Below, one piece after another: positions 31,107 to 42,500 of a stretch of DNA of 64,000 nt. The position numbers and the translations under genes are program-made. Each line of letters begins with the position of its first letter. The first letter of the stretch is position 1. Under the pieces are notes generated by a model. That model saw only the letters and a program-made list of their open reading frames with translations. It had not been told where the DNA came from and did not search any database. The stretch is from contig NZ_CBDFIX010000002.1 in the NCBI RefSeq assembly GCF_965248315.1, positions 1,116,001 through 1,180,000 of the forward strand, in the 5' to 3' direction. The stretch comes from Ulvibacterium sp965248315. GTDB taxonomy: Bacteria; Bacteroidota; Bacteroidia; Flavobacteriales; Flavobacteriaceae.

Positions 31107-34043
31107 ATGGCCAGATTCTTGTTTCTTATAGGGGTGCTCATTTCGGTTTCGGGTTACTCGCAATCCAAAATCGATAGTTTGGAGAAAAGGCTGGACCGGG
31201 AAAAGGTAGACTCCCTAAAAGTTAACCTCCTTTTAAACCTCTTTGACGAATATCAGTATGAAGATCCGGCAAAGGCCGAAATTAGTATCCAACAGGCCTT
31301 GGACATTGCCCAGGGAATCCGCGACAAACGCTATGAGGTAAAGGCCCTTAACGCTTTTGCCGATCTTTTGAACGGCAGGGCCCAGAACGATTCCGCTATC
31401 TCTGTATTTCAAAGGTCTTTGGCCTTAGCTGAGGATATAACCTATGATTCAGGAAAAGGTATCGCGTTGATCGGACTGGGCAACACCTATTTGAGCAAAG
31501 GCGACCTCATACAAGCCGAAGTCTACCACAAACGCAATATTGCCTTTGCCCAAGAAGTGGACGACTTTGAGGGATTGGCGAGTTCCCACAATAATTTGGG
31601 CAATATCTACAATGAAACCGGGGAATACAAAAAGGCCATGGAGGCCTATACCTTTGCGGCAAAAACGAACACCGAGATCGGCAATGAGAAAAATGCCGGC
31701 ATCAACTTTGCCAACATCGGTCTCATCAACCAAAAACTGACCAACTACAATAGGGCGCTGGATTACTATGCCAAAAGCGATAGCCTCTTTAAAAAGTTCG
31801 ATTTTTTGCCCGGCCGGGCCTTTGTGCTAAAAAATATGGGTGTTGTATACCGAAATCAGAAAAAGCCCGATGCGGCACTGGAAAAATACCGTCAAGCCCT
31901 GGAAAGCTATCAACAAATGGACCTAAAACGGGAAATGAGCCAGGTCTATGAGAATATCGGAAATATTTATTCGGACAGATCGCAATCCAACGAGGCAATC
32001 TACAATTACCATCGGTCCTTGTCCATAGCCACCGAGACCTCGGATTCCATTAACATGGCCGTTTTTAACCAATCCTTGGGGCAGGAATTTTTTTATGCCA
32101 AAAAATGGGACAGTGCGGTCTACTACTCCAGGCGCGCGCTTGCCATGGCCAAGAAGGTAGGCGTAGATCTCACCACAATGGATGGATACAAGATCTTGGC
32201 ACAGGTGTACCAGGCCCAATCCGAGCATGAAAAGGCCTATGCCGCACTTATGGAATACCAAATTATGCGGGATAGTCTGTACACCTTGGAAAAGCGTGAT
32301 CTTGCCGAGGAGATAGAAGCCCAATATCAAAATGAGGAAAAGACCAAGGAAATCGCTTTGTTGGCCTCGGAAAAGGAACTGCAGGCCTTACAGTTGAGCA
32401 AGCGAAAGAACGAACGCAACGGTACCATAGCCTTTGCGGTTTTTATCCTGGTGTTGGCCATTTTGCTCTACAATCAATACCGCGTTAAACAAAAGGCCAA
32501 TAAGGAGCTCCAGGAATTGGGCCGATTAAAATCCAACTTTTTTGCGAACATTTCCCATGAGTTTCGGACGCCCCTGACCTTGATCAAGGGCCCCATTGAA
32601 CATTTGGAGCAGAACCCAGAAGAGCAATTGGGCCGTAACGAAGTGAAGATGATCCGAAGAAATACGAACAAGGTCCTGGGATTGGTGAACCAGCTGTTGG
32701 ATCTTTCCAGGATCGATGAGGGCAAATTACAGCTAAAATCGACCGAAGGGGATGTTTTTAAATGCCTTAGGACTGCGGCGGCATCCTTCAATTCCTATGC
32801 GGCACAGCGCAATATGGACTATCGGGTAGAAATCCCCAGCGAAACCTTATGGGCGGCTTTTGACCGGGACAAGCTGGAAAAAGTGGTCTACAACTTGTTG
32901 AGCAATGCCTTTAAATTTAGTGAGGATGGGGAATTGGTGGCTTTGGAAGCATCCCATACCCATTCAGATTTGGTCATTCAGGTTTCGGATTCGGGTAGGG
33001 GGATTTCCGAGGACAAACTGCCCTTTATCTTTGATCGTTTCTATCAGGTAGATGGGAGTATCACCAAGGATAGGGAAGGTTCCGGCATTGGTCTGTCCTT
33101 GTCCAAGGACTTGGTGGAATTGATGGATGGCACCATTACCGTTTCCAGTGAAGAAGGGAAGGGCACCTATTTTACGGTACAGATCCCGATTGAAAAAATT
33201 AAAACCCCCAAGGCCTCTCTGCAAGCTGCAATACCGAAGGAAACAAAGGAAACCCTTGAAACGGAATCCTTTGACCTGCCTAGGGCCGATGTACGCGACC
33301 TCCCTGAAATTCTGCTTGTGGAGGACAACGAGGACATGCTCCAGTTCATCAAGACCCGGCTCGTGGAAAAGTACAGGATAACCGAGGCCAGAAATGGTGA
33401 AGAGGGTTTTAAAATGGCCATGACACATCTCCCTGACCTACTCATTACGGATTTAATGATGCCAAAAATGGATGGGATGGAGCTTTGCAAAAAACTGAAG
33501 ACCAATTTGGAAACCAGTCATATTCCCGTTATTATGCTCACGGCCAGAGCGGGTGTCCAGAACAAGATCGAAGGGTTGGAGACCGGGGCGGACGATTACC
33601 TGACGAAACCCTTTGATGCCCAGGAACTTGCAGTACGGATCAAAAATCTCATCGATCAAAGGCAACGACTAAGGGCGCACTATAGGGATAATGCCTATAC
33701 CGTACATCCTGAAAAAATTACGACCACCTCATTGGATAGAAAATTTCTCGAGCAGGTTCTGGATCTCTTGGAAAAGGAATACACCGATGCAAATTTCGGG
33801 GTACCCCAAATGCAAAGGACGTTGACCATGAGCAAAACCCAACTACACCGGAAAATAAAGGCATTGACCAATGAATCCCCTGGGGAACTGCTACGAAATT
33901 TTCGATTAAAACGAGCGGCCCAATTGTTGTCCCAAAAAGCGGATACCGTAACCCAGGTCGCCTATCAGGTAGGCTTTAATAATCTTTCCTATTTCGCTAA
34001 ATGCTTTAAGGCACTCTACGGGGTTCCTCCCTCTTCGTACTGA
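31107..34043 (+). CDS. Hybrid two-component regulator: TPR sensor, kinase, receiver, AraC output
   Basis: The start at 31107 (MARFLFLIGVLISVSG) is preferred to the upstream ATG at 30999 because it gives a clean signal peptide; the product is then 978 residues. Order: signal peptide, six to seven TPR repeats (residues about 40-400), one membrane helix (about 433-455), HisKA with His484 (HEFRTPLTLIKG), HATPase domain, receiver with Asp782 (ITDLMMPKMDG) and a C-terminal AraC helix-turn-helix domain. A whole phosphorelay sits in one protein. Such HTCS proteins usually control adjacent glycan loci; here the likely target is the beta-helix lipoprotein gene just downstream. Confidence 0.93.
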   Translation: MARFLFLIGVLISVSGYSQSKIDSLEKRLDREKVDSLKVNLLLNLFDEYQYEDPAKAEISIQQALDIAQGIRDKRYEVKALNAFADLLNGRAQNDSAISVFQRSLALAEDITYDSGKGIALIGLGNTYLSKGDLIQAEVYHKRNIAFAQEVDDFEGLASSHNNLGNIYNETGEYKKAMEAYTFAAKTNTEIGNEKNAGINFANIGLINQKLTNYNRALDYYAKSDSLFKKFDFLPGRAFVLKNMGVVYRNQKKPDAALEKYRQALESYQQMDLKREMSQVYENIGNIYSDRSQSNEAIYNYHRSLSIATETSDSINMAVFNQSLGQEFFYAKKWDSAVYYSRRALAMAKKVGVDLTTMDGYKILAQVYQAQSEHEKAYAALMEYQIMRDSLYTLEKRDLAEEIEAQYQNEEKTKEIALLASEKELQALQLSKRKNERNGTIAFAVFILVLAILLYNQYRVKQKANKELQELGRLKSNFFANISHEFRTPLTLIKGPIEHLEQNPEEQLGRNEVKMIRRNTNKVLGLVNQLLDLSRIDEGKLQLKSTEGDVFKCLRTAAASFNSYAAQRNMDYRVEIPSETLWAAFDRDKLEKVVYNLLSNAFKFSEDGELVALEASHTHSDLVIQVSDSGRGISEDKLPFIFDRFYQVDGSITKDREGSGIGLSLSKDLVELMDGTITVSSEEGKGTYFTVQIPIEKIKTPKASLQAAIPKETKETLETESFDLPRADVRDLPEILLVEDNEDMLQFIKTRLVEKYRITEARNGEEGFKMAMTHLPDLLITDLMMPKMDGMELCKKLKTNLETSHIPVIMLTARAGVQNKIEGLETGADDYLTKPFDAQELAVRIKNLIDQRQRLRAHYRDNAYTVHPEKITTTSLDRKFLEQVLDLLEKEYTDANFGVPQMQRTLTMSKTQLHRKIKALTNESPGELLRNFRLKRAAQLLSQKADTVTQVAYQVGFNNLSYFAKCFKALYGVPPSSY

Positions 34044-34178
34044 TTTTTAGGGGAAGTACATTATTTGGTATTCCCGTGTCACTATTTGGGACTATTGTGT
34101 CAGTCCCCGATAGGCGTAAAACCTAGCTTTGGTTCAATTCCAAAGGTTTCCCACTCTTCAAAATAAACACATGCGATT

Positions 34179-36287
34179 ATGAAAAAGGTATTCACAAAGG
34201 TGCACAAAAATGTAGGTAAAGGCGTATTGACCGTTATTGCCTTAGGTTTAGTAATAAGTTGTAGTAGTGATGGAGACGATGGCCCTACCGTGAACGAGGA
34301 ACCTGAAATCCAGTCCCCGACAATTTCCGGGATATCCCCCAGCAGTGGGGTGGTGGGCACCGAAGTCACCATTTCGGGAACCAATTTTAGCAGTACCGGT
34401 AGCCAAAATGAGGTGGAGTTCAATGGAATAACGGCAACGGTAAAATCTGCATCGGCCACACAGCTGGTCGTAGATGTCCCGGCAGATGCCACCACCGGAC
34501 AAGTGTCCGTAACCGTTAACGGAAGAACAGCGGTTGGCGCCTCCTTCACCGTGCTCACGGCGGATGTTTCGTTATGTAATCAAAATGAGATTTTGGAAAA
34601 TACGACCTGGGAAGATGTGGAACCGGGAGATGCTGTGGACTATGTGATACAATGTGAAATTAATGTAAGAGGAAATGCATTACTGACCATTGAACCTGGG
34701 GTCATCATCGCCTTTGAAGGCGAGAACAGCGGTATCTTTACCGGGGAAGGTGGTGGATTAAAGGCCGTGGGCACGGCGGAAAACACCATACAGTTTTTGG
34801 GAACCTCGGAGAATAAGGGGGTTTGGAAAGGAGTCTATTTTGGCTCCAATCATCCGGAAAATCGTCTGGAACATGTAATTGTACGCCATGCGGGCCGCTC
34901 CGCTTCCACTCAATCCGACGAAAAGGGTGCCGTTCAACTATCCAGGGACGAAGATTCCTCGGGTGCCATTGTCAATTGTACCATTACCGATAATGATGGA
35001 TTCGGCGTGTTCATTACGGACGAAAGCGATTTGGAGGAGTTTTCCAATAATGTCATATCCAATAACGAGGAAGCCCCTGTGGGCCTATATTTCAACCAGT
35101 TGAGCGCGTTGGATGCCGCGTCGGACTATCAGGGCAATGGAAATAATTATGTTGAGGTTTGGGAAAATGAAATTGAGGATGATGGGGTAAGCATGGCCTT
35201 GCTGAACGTTCCGTACCGATTTGTTGAGAGTAGTAGATACAACATCAAGAACGAATTGAATATTGATGCGGGAAATACCTTGGAATTTGCTAGTGGAGCC
35301 GGATTTCGATTGGGTGAACAATCCTCGGATTGTGCGGACACTACCGGTTCATTAAATGCTACCGGCACTATGGCGAACCCCATAACCTTCCAAGGGGTGA
35401 TTTCCGGCAAAGGAACTTGGTTGGGTATCGGGTTCAATTCGTCCAGTCCCAATAACAACTTGATCTATTGTACTATTTCCGGAGGCGGGAGTAGCAAGAT
35501 CTACAATGGTGCCGACTTTGCGGCCAACGTTACCTTGCAGTGTGATAGTAGGTTGACTATCCAAAATACAACAGTTGACGATAGTGGCGGATTTGGCATC
35601 TACATGTTGGACGATGATGCCGAATTGACCGATTTTGAGGAAAATACAATCGTAAACAATGAATTGGCCCCGGTTTGGATGCACCTGCCACAGGTAGACC
35701 AACTGGATGCGGCTACGTCCTATGCGGAAGGCAATGGAAGGTCTTATATTCAGGTTGAAGGAGATGCTGTTACCGATGCCGACCTTACCATTAAAAAATT
35801 GGAAGTACCTTACAGGATTGAAACGGAGGAATCTGGTCGAGAGACCTACGTGGAGACGGCCATAACCATTGAGGCCGGAACTATTCTGGAATTTGAAACA
35901 GGAGCGGGACTGGTTTTGGGAAGCCCTGGGGTGGACTGTATCCCTACCACAGGTTCCCTAAATGCCCAAGGGACTTCCGAGGAACCGATTATATTCCGGG
36001 GCGCTTCCGAAGGGCAGGGTACCTGGTTGGGTATCGGGATTAATTCCAGTACCAGTACCAACCTTTTCAACTACTGTGAAATATCGGGAGGCGGTGCGGA
36101 GCAGATGTACAATGCAGGAGGACAGGGTAATATTGTAATCCATTGCAGTGGAAACCTAACCCTGGAGAACAGTGCTATTAACGATAGTGGTGGATGGGGC
36201 GTTGATTTTGTACAAGGTGGTAATAGTTTGTCGCAGACTGGCAATACTTTTGCAAACAATGTGTCGGGCAATGTAGCTAACAATTGA
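34179..36287 (+). CDS. Surface lipoprotein with IPT/TIG domain and beta-helix repeats
   Basis: A 702-residue lipoprotein (GLVISCSSDGDDG, Cys28). An IPT/TIG immunoglobulin-like domain covers residues about 45-125 (PTISGISPSSGVVGTEVTISG). Three similar modules of about 170 residues follow, with repeating strands typical of right-handed beta-helices (YNIKNELNIDAGNTLEFASG, TITIEAGTILEFETGAG, GTWLGIGFNSSSPNNNLI, GTWLGIGINSSTSTNLF). Such proteins are cell-surface adhesins or carbohydrate-binding or -cleaving proteins. The low-complexity linker and export signal place it on the outer face. It lies 135 nt after the hybrid regulator gene. Confidence 0.85.
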   Translation: MKKVFTKVHKNVGKGVLTVIALGLVISCSSDGDDGPTVNEEPEIQSPTISGISPSSGVVGTEVTISGTNFSSTGSQNEVEFNGITATVKSASATQLVVDVPADATTGQVSVTVNGRTAVGASFTVLTADVSLCNQNEILENTTWEDVEPGDAVDYVIQCEINVRGNALLTIEPGVIIAFEGENSGIFTGEGGGLKAVGTAENTIQFLGTSENKGVWKGVYFGSNHPENRLEHVIVRHAGRSASTQSDEKGAVQLSRDEDSSGAIVNCTITDNDGFGVFITDESDLEEFSNNVISNNEEAPVGLYFNQLSALDAASDYQGNGNNYVEVWENEIEDDGVSMALLNVPYRFVESSRYNIKNELNIDAGNTLEFASGAGFRLGEQSSDCADTTGSLNATGTMANPITFQGVISGKGTWLGIGFNSSSPNNNLIYCTISGGGSSKIYNGADFAANVTLQCDSRLTIQNTTVDDSGGFGIYMLDDDAELTDFEENTIVNNELAPVWMHLPQVDQLDAATSYAEGNGRSYIQVEGDAVTDADLTIKKLEVPYRIETEESGRETYVETAITIEAGTILEFETGAGLVLGSPGVDCIPTTGSLNAQGTSEEPIIFRGASEGQGTWLGIGINSSTSTNLFNYCEISGGGAEQMYNAGGQGNIVIHCSGNLTLENSAINDSGGWGVDFVQGGNSLSQTGNTFANNVSGNVANN

Positions 36288-36358
36288 CCTGAAATGTATG
36301 ACTCTGAAGTATCCTTTTAAGTACATTAATAGGAAAAGCATGAGAATGATAATACGCT

Positions 36359-39300
36359 CTAAAACGGAATCTTGATGGTTACCACGGCGCCCGTCTTTGT
36401 ACCATCGGCTATGTCCCTTATTGCGATTTCATAGCCATGGTCCTTTTTGCGGATCTGGTTGAGGAGCTTTAGCCTTTCCCGCAATATCTGCGTAGCATAC
36501 GACTGTTGCCCCTTTTCGGGCGGGGCCTCGTTCTTCTCCCCCGAGATGCCTATCCCGTTATCCTCTATGGTAAGGACCAGTTGTTTGGTGTCCGTGGACT
36601 TTTCGATTTTAATGGTTATGGACTTTTCCCTTTGGTCTTCCGTAAAGCCATGCACAATGGAGTTCTCCGCAATGGGCTGCAACATCATTGAGGGGATGAA
36701 GGTATCCTCCACGTCGATGTCGGGCCCATACTGGACTTTTAGGTCAATTTTGTATTTGTTCTTGGTGTTATTCAGGGCAACGTAGTTTTCTATATAGCCT
36801 ATTTCCTTGGCAAGTGATATGTTTTCGTTACGGGTCAGGTCCAGGGTCTGTCGCATCAAAGTGGCGAATTTGCTGATATAGGTATCCAAATTGGCAAGCT
36901 TGCCCTGTTGTGCAGTATGGCGTACATTGTTAAGGGCATTGAAGATGAAGTGGGGGTTCATCTGTGCCCTGAGGGTCTTTCGCTCCAGTTCGATTAAGGT
37001 AAGGCGGAGGGTATTTTTTTTGCGTTCGTTTCTGGTCCGTTGGGCGAAAACCAGGGTCATAATACCCAAAAGGAGGAGCACGGCGAGGAACTGCACCCAT
37101 GGCCTCTTGTAAAAGACCTGTGCCACATGGATATCATAGTTCAGTTCATTGGAGGATTCCATGCCGGCAGGATTCGATCCCTTAATCCTAAGTACGTAAT
37201 CCCCTGGGGGGATGGATAGCAGTTTTAAGGTAGTCTGGTCACCAAGATTCACCCAATCATTAGTAAACCCGTCCAGCCTATAAGCGTATTTGTTGGTCTC
37301 GGTGTTATAGCAATCGTTTATGCTATAGGTTATCGAAAAGGAATTTTTGGAGTAGGGCAGACTGAAATCATAATTATCCAGATTTAGAACATCTAGCTCC
37401 ACGTCCATTTCCCTATCGGAATCGTAATATTCGAATTTGGTGGGGAATATCCTGATGTCCCGGGATTGGACCGTACTATGTATACTGTCAAAGGCAATCA
37501 ACCCCCTGACCCCTCCGAACAATAAGGAATTGGTGGAGGTCCTATAATAGGAATACTCATTGAAGTCATTGAAGGGTAGGCCATCCTCCACGTAGAACGC
37601 GGTCACTTTTTTCGAGTTTTTTTCAAACCGGTATAGTCCGTCATGGGTGCTGAACCACATATTTTCCTCGGCGTCTTCCAAGATTCCCACCACGTTTAAA
37701 TCGGTGAGGCCGTCCGCTGCGTTTAGCACTTTAGTCTTGTTGAGAGACTTGTCAATTTGGATTGCCCCTTTGTCAGTACCCAGCCATATGTTCTCTTGCC
37801 GGTCTAAGAAAATTGAATAGATCTTATTGGTAGGCAGGGTTAGATCGTTGTTTGCGGGATCATCTGTAAAGTGTAAAAAGGTATTGGAGTGGAGATCCTG
37901 TATGATCAATCCATTTACGTCCGTTCCTATATAGAGTTTGTTTTTGGTTTTTAGAAGAACTCTTATAATAGGGTCTATTGCCTTCTCGAGAGGAGGGATA
38001 GGTACCTCCCGGAACTTTTTCTGTTTGACATTGAATTCCTGAATATCATAATTGCTGGCCAGCAAAAGGGTGGAGTCCGAATACTTTGCTATATCAAAGT
38101 AATGTAAATTGGCCAACCTTCGGTGAGAGCGAAAGATATTGGTATCAACTATCGTATTCCTTAAAAAATTAACTTCCCAGAGCGTTTTGTGCTCCCCAAT
38201 ACACCAGACCGTGGAATCGCTTGCCTTTAGAAAAGACCTAAGGAGATTCAATGTTGGAAAAATATTTTTTGTTTTATAAGGGCCTTCATCATAATTCGCA
38301 TCGTTTGTTGGCGAAAGCTTAAAGATTCCCTGATCGGTGGTGGCAAGGATTTCCCTATTGGGAAGTTCCAAAAACCCCCTTGCATCGATGTTTTGTTCGC
38401 CATTGGCATATAAAATTCGATCAAAGCGATTTTGGCTGAACTTTATTTTACTGATCTGATCATAACTGCTGACGTAGATGATGTCGTTTTTATCAACAAT
38501 CAAATCTTCAATCGGGAAAGCGAACGGAATGTCATAGGTCTTTTTAAGATGAAGGCTCCCTTTTGTTTCCACTAGTTTAAATAACATCAAGGTCTTTCCG
38601 GGATCATCGATAGCGATAAGGTCGGCATGGTTTTTTAGTACCGGATTGCTGTCCTCCGTAATGGGAATCATTTCTTGAAAGGGTACGTTGATAAGCTGTA
38701 GATCCAATTCCTCAATAAAGAAGGTCTCAAAAACCTCACCTTCATAGGTATACCGTGTTTCCATGGATTCCGGAAGGATGTCACCGTTGTCAGTAAGCAC
38801 CAGGCCATCGCCGCCGTTTAGGGGCCATTCCGGATAGATATAATCAGCCCAACTGTATTTGATAGAGCTCGTATAGTCCGCAACAGGTGTTGTGGTTCCA
38901 GTATCAAAAATATAGAACTTACGCCCCTGCCGAACTAGAAATGTATCGCAGCCGATTCTTCGTTCAAAATAGAGGAAATTCCTTAAAAAATACCTATCGT
39001 TTGTATATCTGGGTTCAATTCCCTCAAGGTTATATTGCGTGACCTGGAGGGAGGAATCTACCTTTAAAATGATATTGTCCTCGGCGGTGGAAGCCACCAT
39101 CCACAGATTTCCGTTGCAGTCCTCCATAAAGGAATTCGGTTGCAGTTCCCTTCCCATCAAGAACGGTTTTAACACAACTCGATTGAAACTATCATCTAGG
39201 CTTTTACTGGATAAAAAAAGTCCGGTGTCTGCGGATACCCACATCCTTCGCTTCCTATCAAAATAAATCCCGTAAATATCTTGGACCAAGTTGTTTGGAT

Positions 39301-39529
39301 TTTCGACCAGAAAGGAAGAAAGGACGTTATGGGTCTCAAAGTCCTTTACAATTGCATCATTTGTGGAATACCATAGAAACCCATCATCATCTACCTGCAT
39401 GAAATTCCTAAATTTGTGGGATTTCCCGTTGGGATTTATTTCAATGTCTCGTATCGTATAATCCTGGGCGTACAGCCCATTACAGATTAACACTTGTAAA
39501 ATGATAGAATACGTAACTATTTTATTCAT
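36359..39529 (-). CDS. Sensor histidine kinase, Reg_prop/Y_Y_Y type, copy 1
   Basis: A 1056-residue membrane kinase: signal peptide (ICNGLYAQ), about 12-14 Reg_prop beta-propeller repeats (GTDKGAIQID, ILEDAEENMWFSTHDGLYRF), a Y_Y_Y domain (SYSINDCYNTETNKYAYRLDGFTNDW), one membrane helix near residue 820, and a LytS-type His_kinase domain with the phosphorylation site His860 (RAQMNPHFIFNALN) and ATP-binding N box (LQPIAENSIVHG). Sensors of this class bind glycans or other ligands outside the cell. No LytTR response regulator is seen beside it. It is the last of three near-identical genes; a 9-nt gap separates it from the next. Confidence 0.93.
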   Translation of the reverse strand: MNKIVTYSIILQVLICNGLYAQDYTIRDIEINPNGKSHKFRNFMQVDDDGFLWYSTNDAIVKDFETHNVLSSFLVENPNNLVQDIYGIYFDRKRRMWVSADTGLFLSSKSLDDSFNRVVLKPFLMGRELQPNSFMEDCNGNLWMVASTAEDNIILKVDSSLQVTQYNLEGIEPRYTNDRYFLRNFLYFERRIGCDTFLVRQGRKFYIFDTGTTTPVADYTSSIKYSWADYIYPEWPLNGGDGLVLTDNGDILPESMETRYTYEGEVFETFFIEELDLQLINVPFQEMIPITEDSNPVLKNHADLIAIDDPGKTLMLFKLVETKGSLHLKKTYDIPFAFPIEDLIVDKNDIIYVSSYDQISKIKFSQNRFDRILYANGEQNIDARGFLELPNREILATTDQGIFKLSPTNDANYDEGPYKTKNIFPTLNLLRSFLKASDSTVWCIGEHKTLWEVNFLRNTIVDTNIFRSHRRLANLHYFDIAKYSDSTLLLASNYDIQEFNVKQKKFREVPIPPLEKAIDPIIRVLLKTKNKLYIGTDVNGLIIQDLHSNTFLHFTDDPANNDLTLPTNKIYSIFLDRQENIWLGTDKGAIQIDKSLNKTKVLNAADGLTDLNVVGILEDAEENMWFSTHDGLYRFEKNSKKVTAFYVEDGLPFNDFNEYSYYRTSTNSLLFGGVRGLIAFDSIHSTVQSRDIRIFPTKFEYYDSDREMDVELDVLNLDNYDFSLPYSKNSFSITYSINDCYNTETNKYAYRLDGFTNDWVNLGDQTTLKLLSIPPGDYVLRIKGSNPAGMESSNELNYDIHVAQVFYKRPWVQFLAVLLLLGIMTLVFAQRTRNERKKNTLRLTLIELERKTLRAQMNPHFIFNALNNVRHTAQQGKLANLDTYISKFATLMRQTLDLTRNENISLAKEIGYIENYVALNNTKNKYKIDLKVQYGPDIDVEDTFIPSMMLQPIAENSIVHGFTEDQREKSITIKIEKSTDTKQLVLTIEDNGIGISGEKNEAPPEKGQQSYATQILRERLKLLNQIRKKDHGYEIAIRDIADGTKTGAVVTIKIPF

Positions 39530-39538
39530 TCAATACCT

Positions 39539-42500
39539 TTAATACGGGATTTTGATGGTTACCGCGGCCCCAGTTCTAGTTCTGTCCGCTATGTCGTTTA
39601 TTTCGATCTCGTAACCAAAGTCCTTTTTGCGGATCTGGTTTAATAGCTTTAACCGCTCGTGCAAAATCTGTGTGGCATAGGACTGGTGCCCCTTTTCTGG
39701 GCCGCCTTTGCTTTTCGCTCCTGAGATTCCTATCCCGTTGTCCTCGATGGTCAATATCAACTGTTTTGTGGTTTCGGATCTTTCAATTTTTAAAATTATG
39801 GTTTTCTCCTTTTGATCTTCCGTAAAACCATGGACGATGGAGTTCTCCACAATGGGTTGTAGGAGCATGGAGGGGATAAAGGTATCCTCGGGATTAATAT
39901 TCGGTCCACATTGGACTACGAGGTCTATTTTGTGCTTGCTCTTGGTATTGGTAAGGGCCACATAGCTCTCGATGTAGCGTATTTCCTTGGAGAGCAGGAT
40001 GTTCTCGTTCCGGGTGAGGTCCAGCGTCAACCGCATAAGGGAGGAGAAATTGGTGATATAGTCGTCCAGCTTGGATAGCTTGCCCTCCTTAACGGTCTTG
40101 CGTATCCCGTTCAGGGCATTGAATATAAAGTGCGGGTTCATCTGTGCCCTTAGGGTCTTGCGTTCCAGTTCCACCAGGGTAAGTCGCACTTCGTGTTTTT
40201 TCCGTTCCCTTTTCGAATGGTTGTACAAGATCAATACGACCAGGGCAAGGAGAAAGAGCACTGTAATGGCCTGGACCCAGGACCGTTTGTAAAAGACCTG
40301 GGCCACATGGATGTTATAGCGCAGTTCATTGGACGATTCGACTCCTGCCGGATTGGATCCCTTGATCCTCAGAACATGATCCCCGGGAGGCATGGACAAC
40401 AGCTTTAAGGTGGTCTGGTTCCCCAGATCCACCCAATCATCGGTGACCCCATCCAACTTATAGACATATTTGTTGTTCTCGGTATTATAGCAGTCGTTGA
40501 TGCTATAGGTTACCGAGAAGGAATTTTTGGCAAAAGGTAAACTGAAACTGTAATCGTCCTTGTTCAAAACCTCAAGTTCAACATCTTTTTTTTCATCCCT
40601 GTCATAGTATTCGAATTTGGTGGGAAATATCCGAAGGTCGTGGGATTGGACGGGATTATCAATATGGTCAAAAGCGACCAATCCCCTAACACCCCCAAAG
40701 AACAAGGTGTTGCTCGAGGTTTTGTAATACGCATTTTGATTGAAATCGTTAAAGGGAAGACCGTCTTCCACATAGAATGCGGTGACTTTTTTTAAATCCT
40801 TTTGGTACCGGTAAAGCCCGTCATAGGTGCTGAACCAGATATTTGCTTGGGCATCTTCCAAAATTCCCACCACGTTTAAATTGGTAAGTCCGTCCGCGCC
40901 ATCCAGTACGGTTGTTTTTTTCAGGTCCTTATCAATATAAATCGCCCCTTTATCAGTACCCAGCCATACATTTTCCTCTTGGTCCGTGAGAATGGTATAG
41001 ATTTTATTGGTGGGAAGTGTCAAACCTTTATTGATAGAATCATTGACTAGGTGCAAAAAGGTATTGGAATTCAAGTCTTGTATAAAAAGCCCATTTGCAT
41101 CCGTGCCTATGTAGAGTTTGTCCCCTGTCCTATGGAGATCTCTAATGAAAAGTTTTCTGGCATTTTCAACAGGGGGAATGTTTAGTTCACGGAACTTTTT
41201 CTGTTTGAGGTTGAATTCCTGAAGACCAAAGTTGCTGGCAAGGAACAAGGTGGAGTCCGAGGGTTTTAGAATATCATAGTATCGCAATTGGCCCAACTCC
41301 CAATCTTTGTCAAAGTTGTACTGTCCGATAATCGTATTCTCCCTAAAATTTATTTCGCTTATCATTCTGTTCTCCCCGAGGCACCACGCCGTAGAATCGC
41401 TGGCTCTTACAAAAGACCTGAGGTAGGACAATTGAGGAAAAACATTTTCCGTAATGTATGGGCTTTGAATAAAATCATTTTCGGAAGGTGCAATCTTAAA
41501 AACCCCCGAATAAGTGGCTGCAAGCATCTCGTTATTGGGAAGCTCCAGCAATCCCCTTGTACTTATAACGCTCTTGCCGTTCCCGTATAGGATCCTGTCA
41601 AAATTATTCTTGCTGAACTTTATTTTACTGATCCGGTCATAGTTGCTGACATAGATGATATCGTTTTTATCGATTACAACGTCATCGATTACATTGGGGA
41701 ATGGAATTTCATAGGTTTTTTTGAGATGAAGACTCCCGTTTATTTCTATTAGCTTGAATAGAATCAAATTTTTTTCAAGGCCATCGGTACTGATGAGGTC
41801 GGCGTAATTCTTTAGGATGGGATTGCTATCCTCGGTAATGGGGATCATCTCTTGCATGGGCAGATTAAGCACCTGTATATCCATATCTTTTATAAAATGG
41901 GTCTTAAATGTTTCTCCCTTATAGGTATACTGTGTCTCAATAGATTCCGGGAGGATGTCGCCGTTATCCGTAACCAGTAAGCCATCTCCGCCATTTAGGG
42001 GCCATTCGGGATAGAGGTAATCCGCCCAACTGTGTTTGATAGAGTCGGAATAGTCCGCAATGGGCGTTGTGGTTCCGTTATCAAAGATATAGAGCTTTCG
42101 CCCCTGTCGAACGAGAAATTTATCGCAGTCGATTCTTCGTTCAAAAAAAAGATAATTCCTTTTGTAATATCTATCTTCCAAGAATCTTGGTCCAATTCCC
42201 GGAACTTGATACTCTTTGACCTCGAAGAAGGAATCTACCTTTAAAATAATATTGTCCCCACTGTTATAAGCGATTATCCAAATGTTTCCATTGCAGTCCT
42301 CCAAAAAGGAGTTTGCCTCAAGTTCCTCTCCTTTTAATAATAGGTTGAACTTTATACGATTAAAACTATCGTCCAAGCTTTCGTTGGACACGAAAATTCC
42401 GGCCTGGGTGGAAACCCACATCCGCTGTCGGCTATCAATAAAAATTGTAAACCCTATTTTGGGAGGGTTATCTCCGTTTTCACCCATAAAGGGCGACAGT

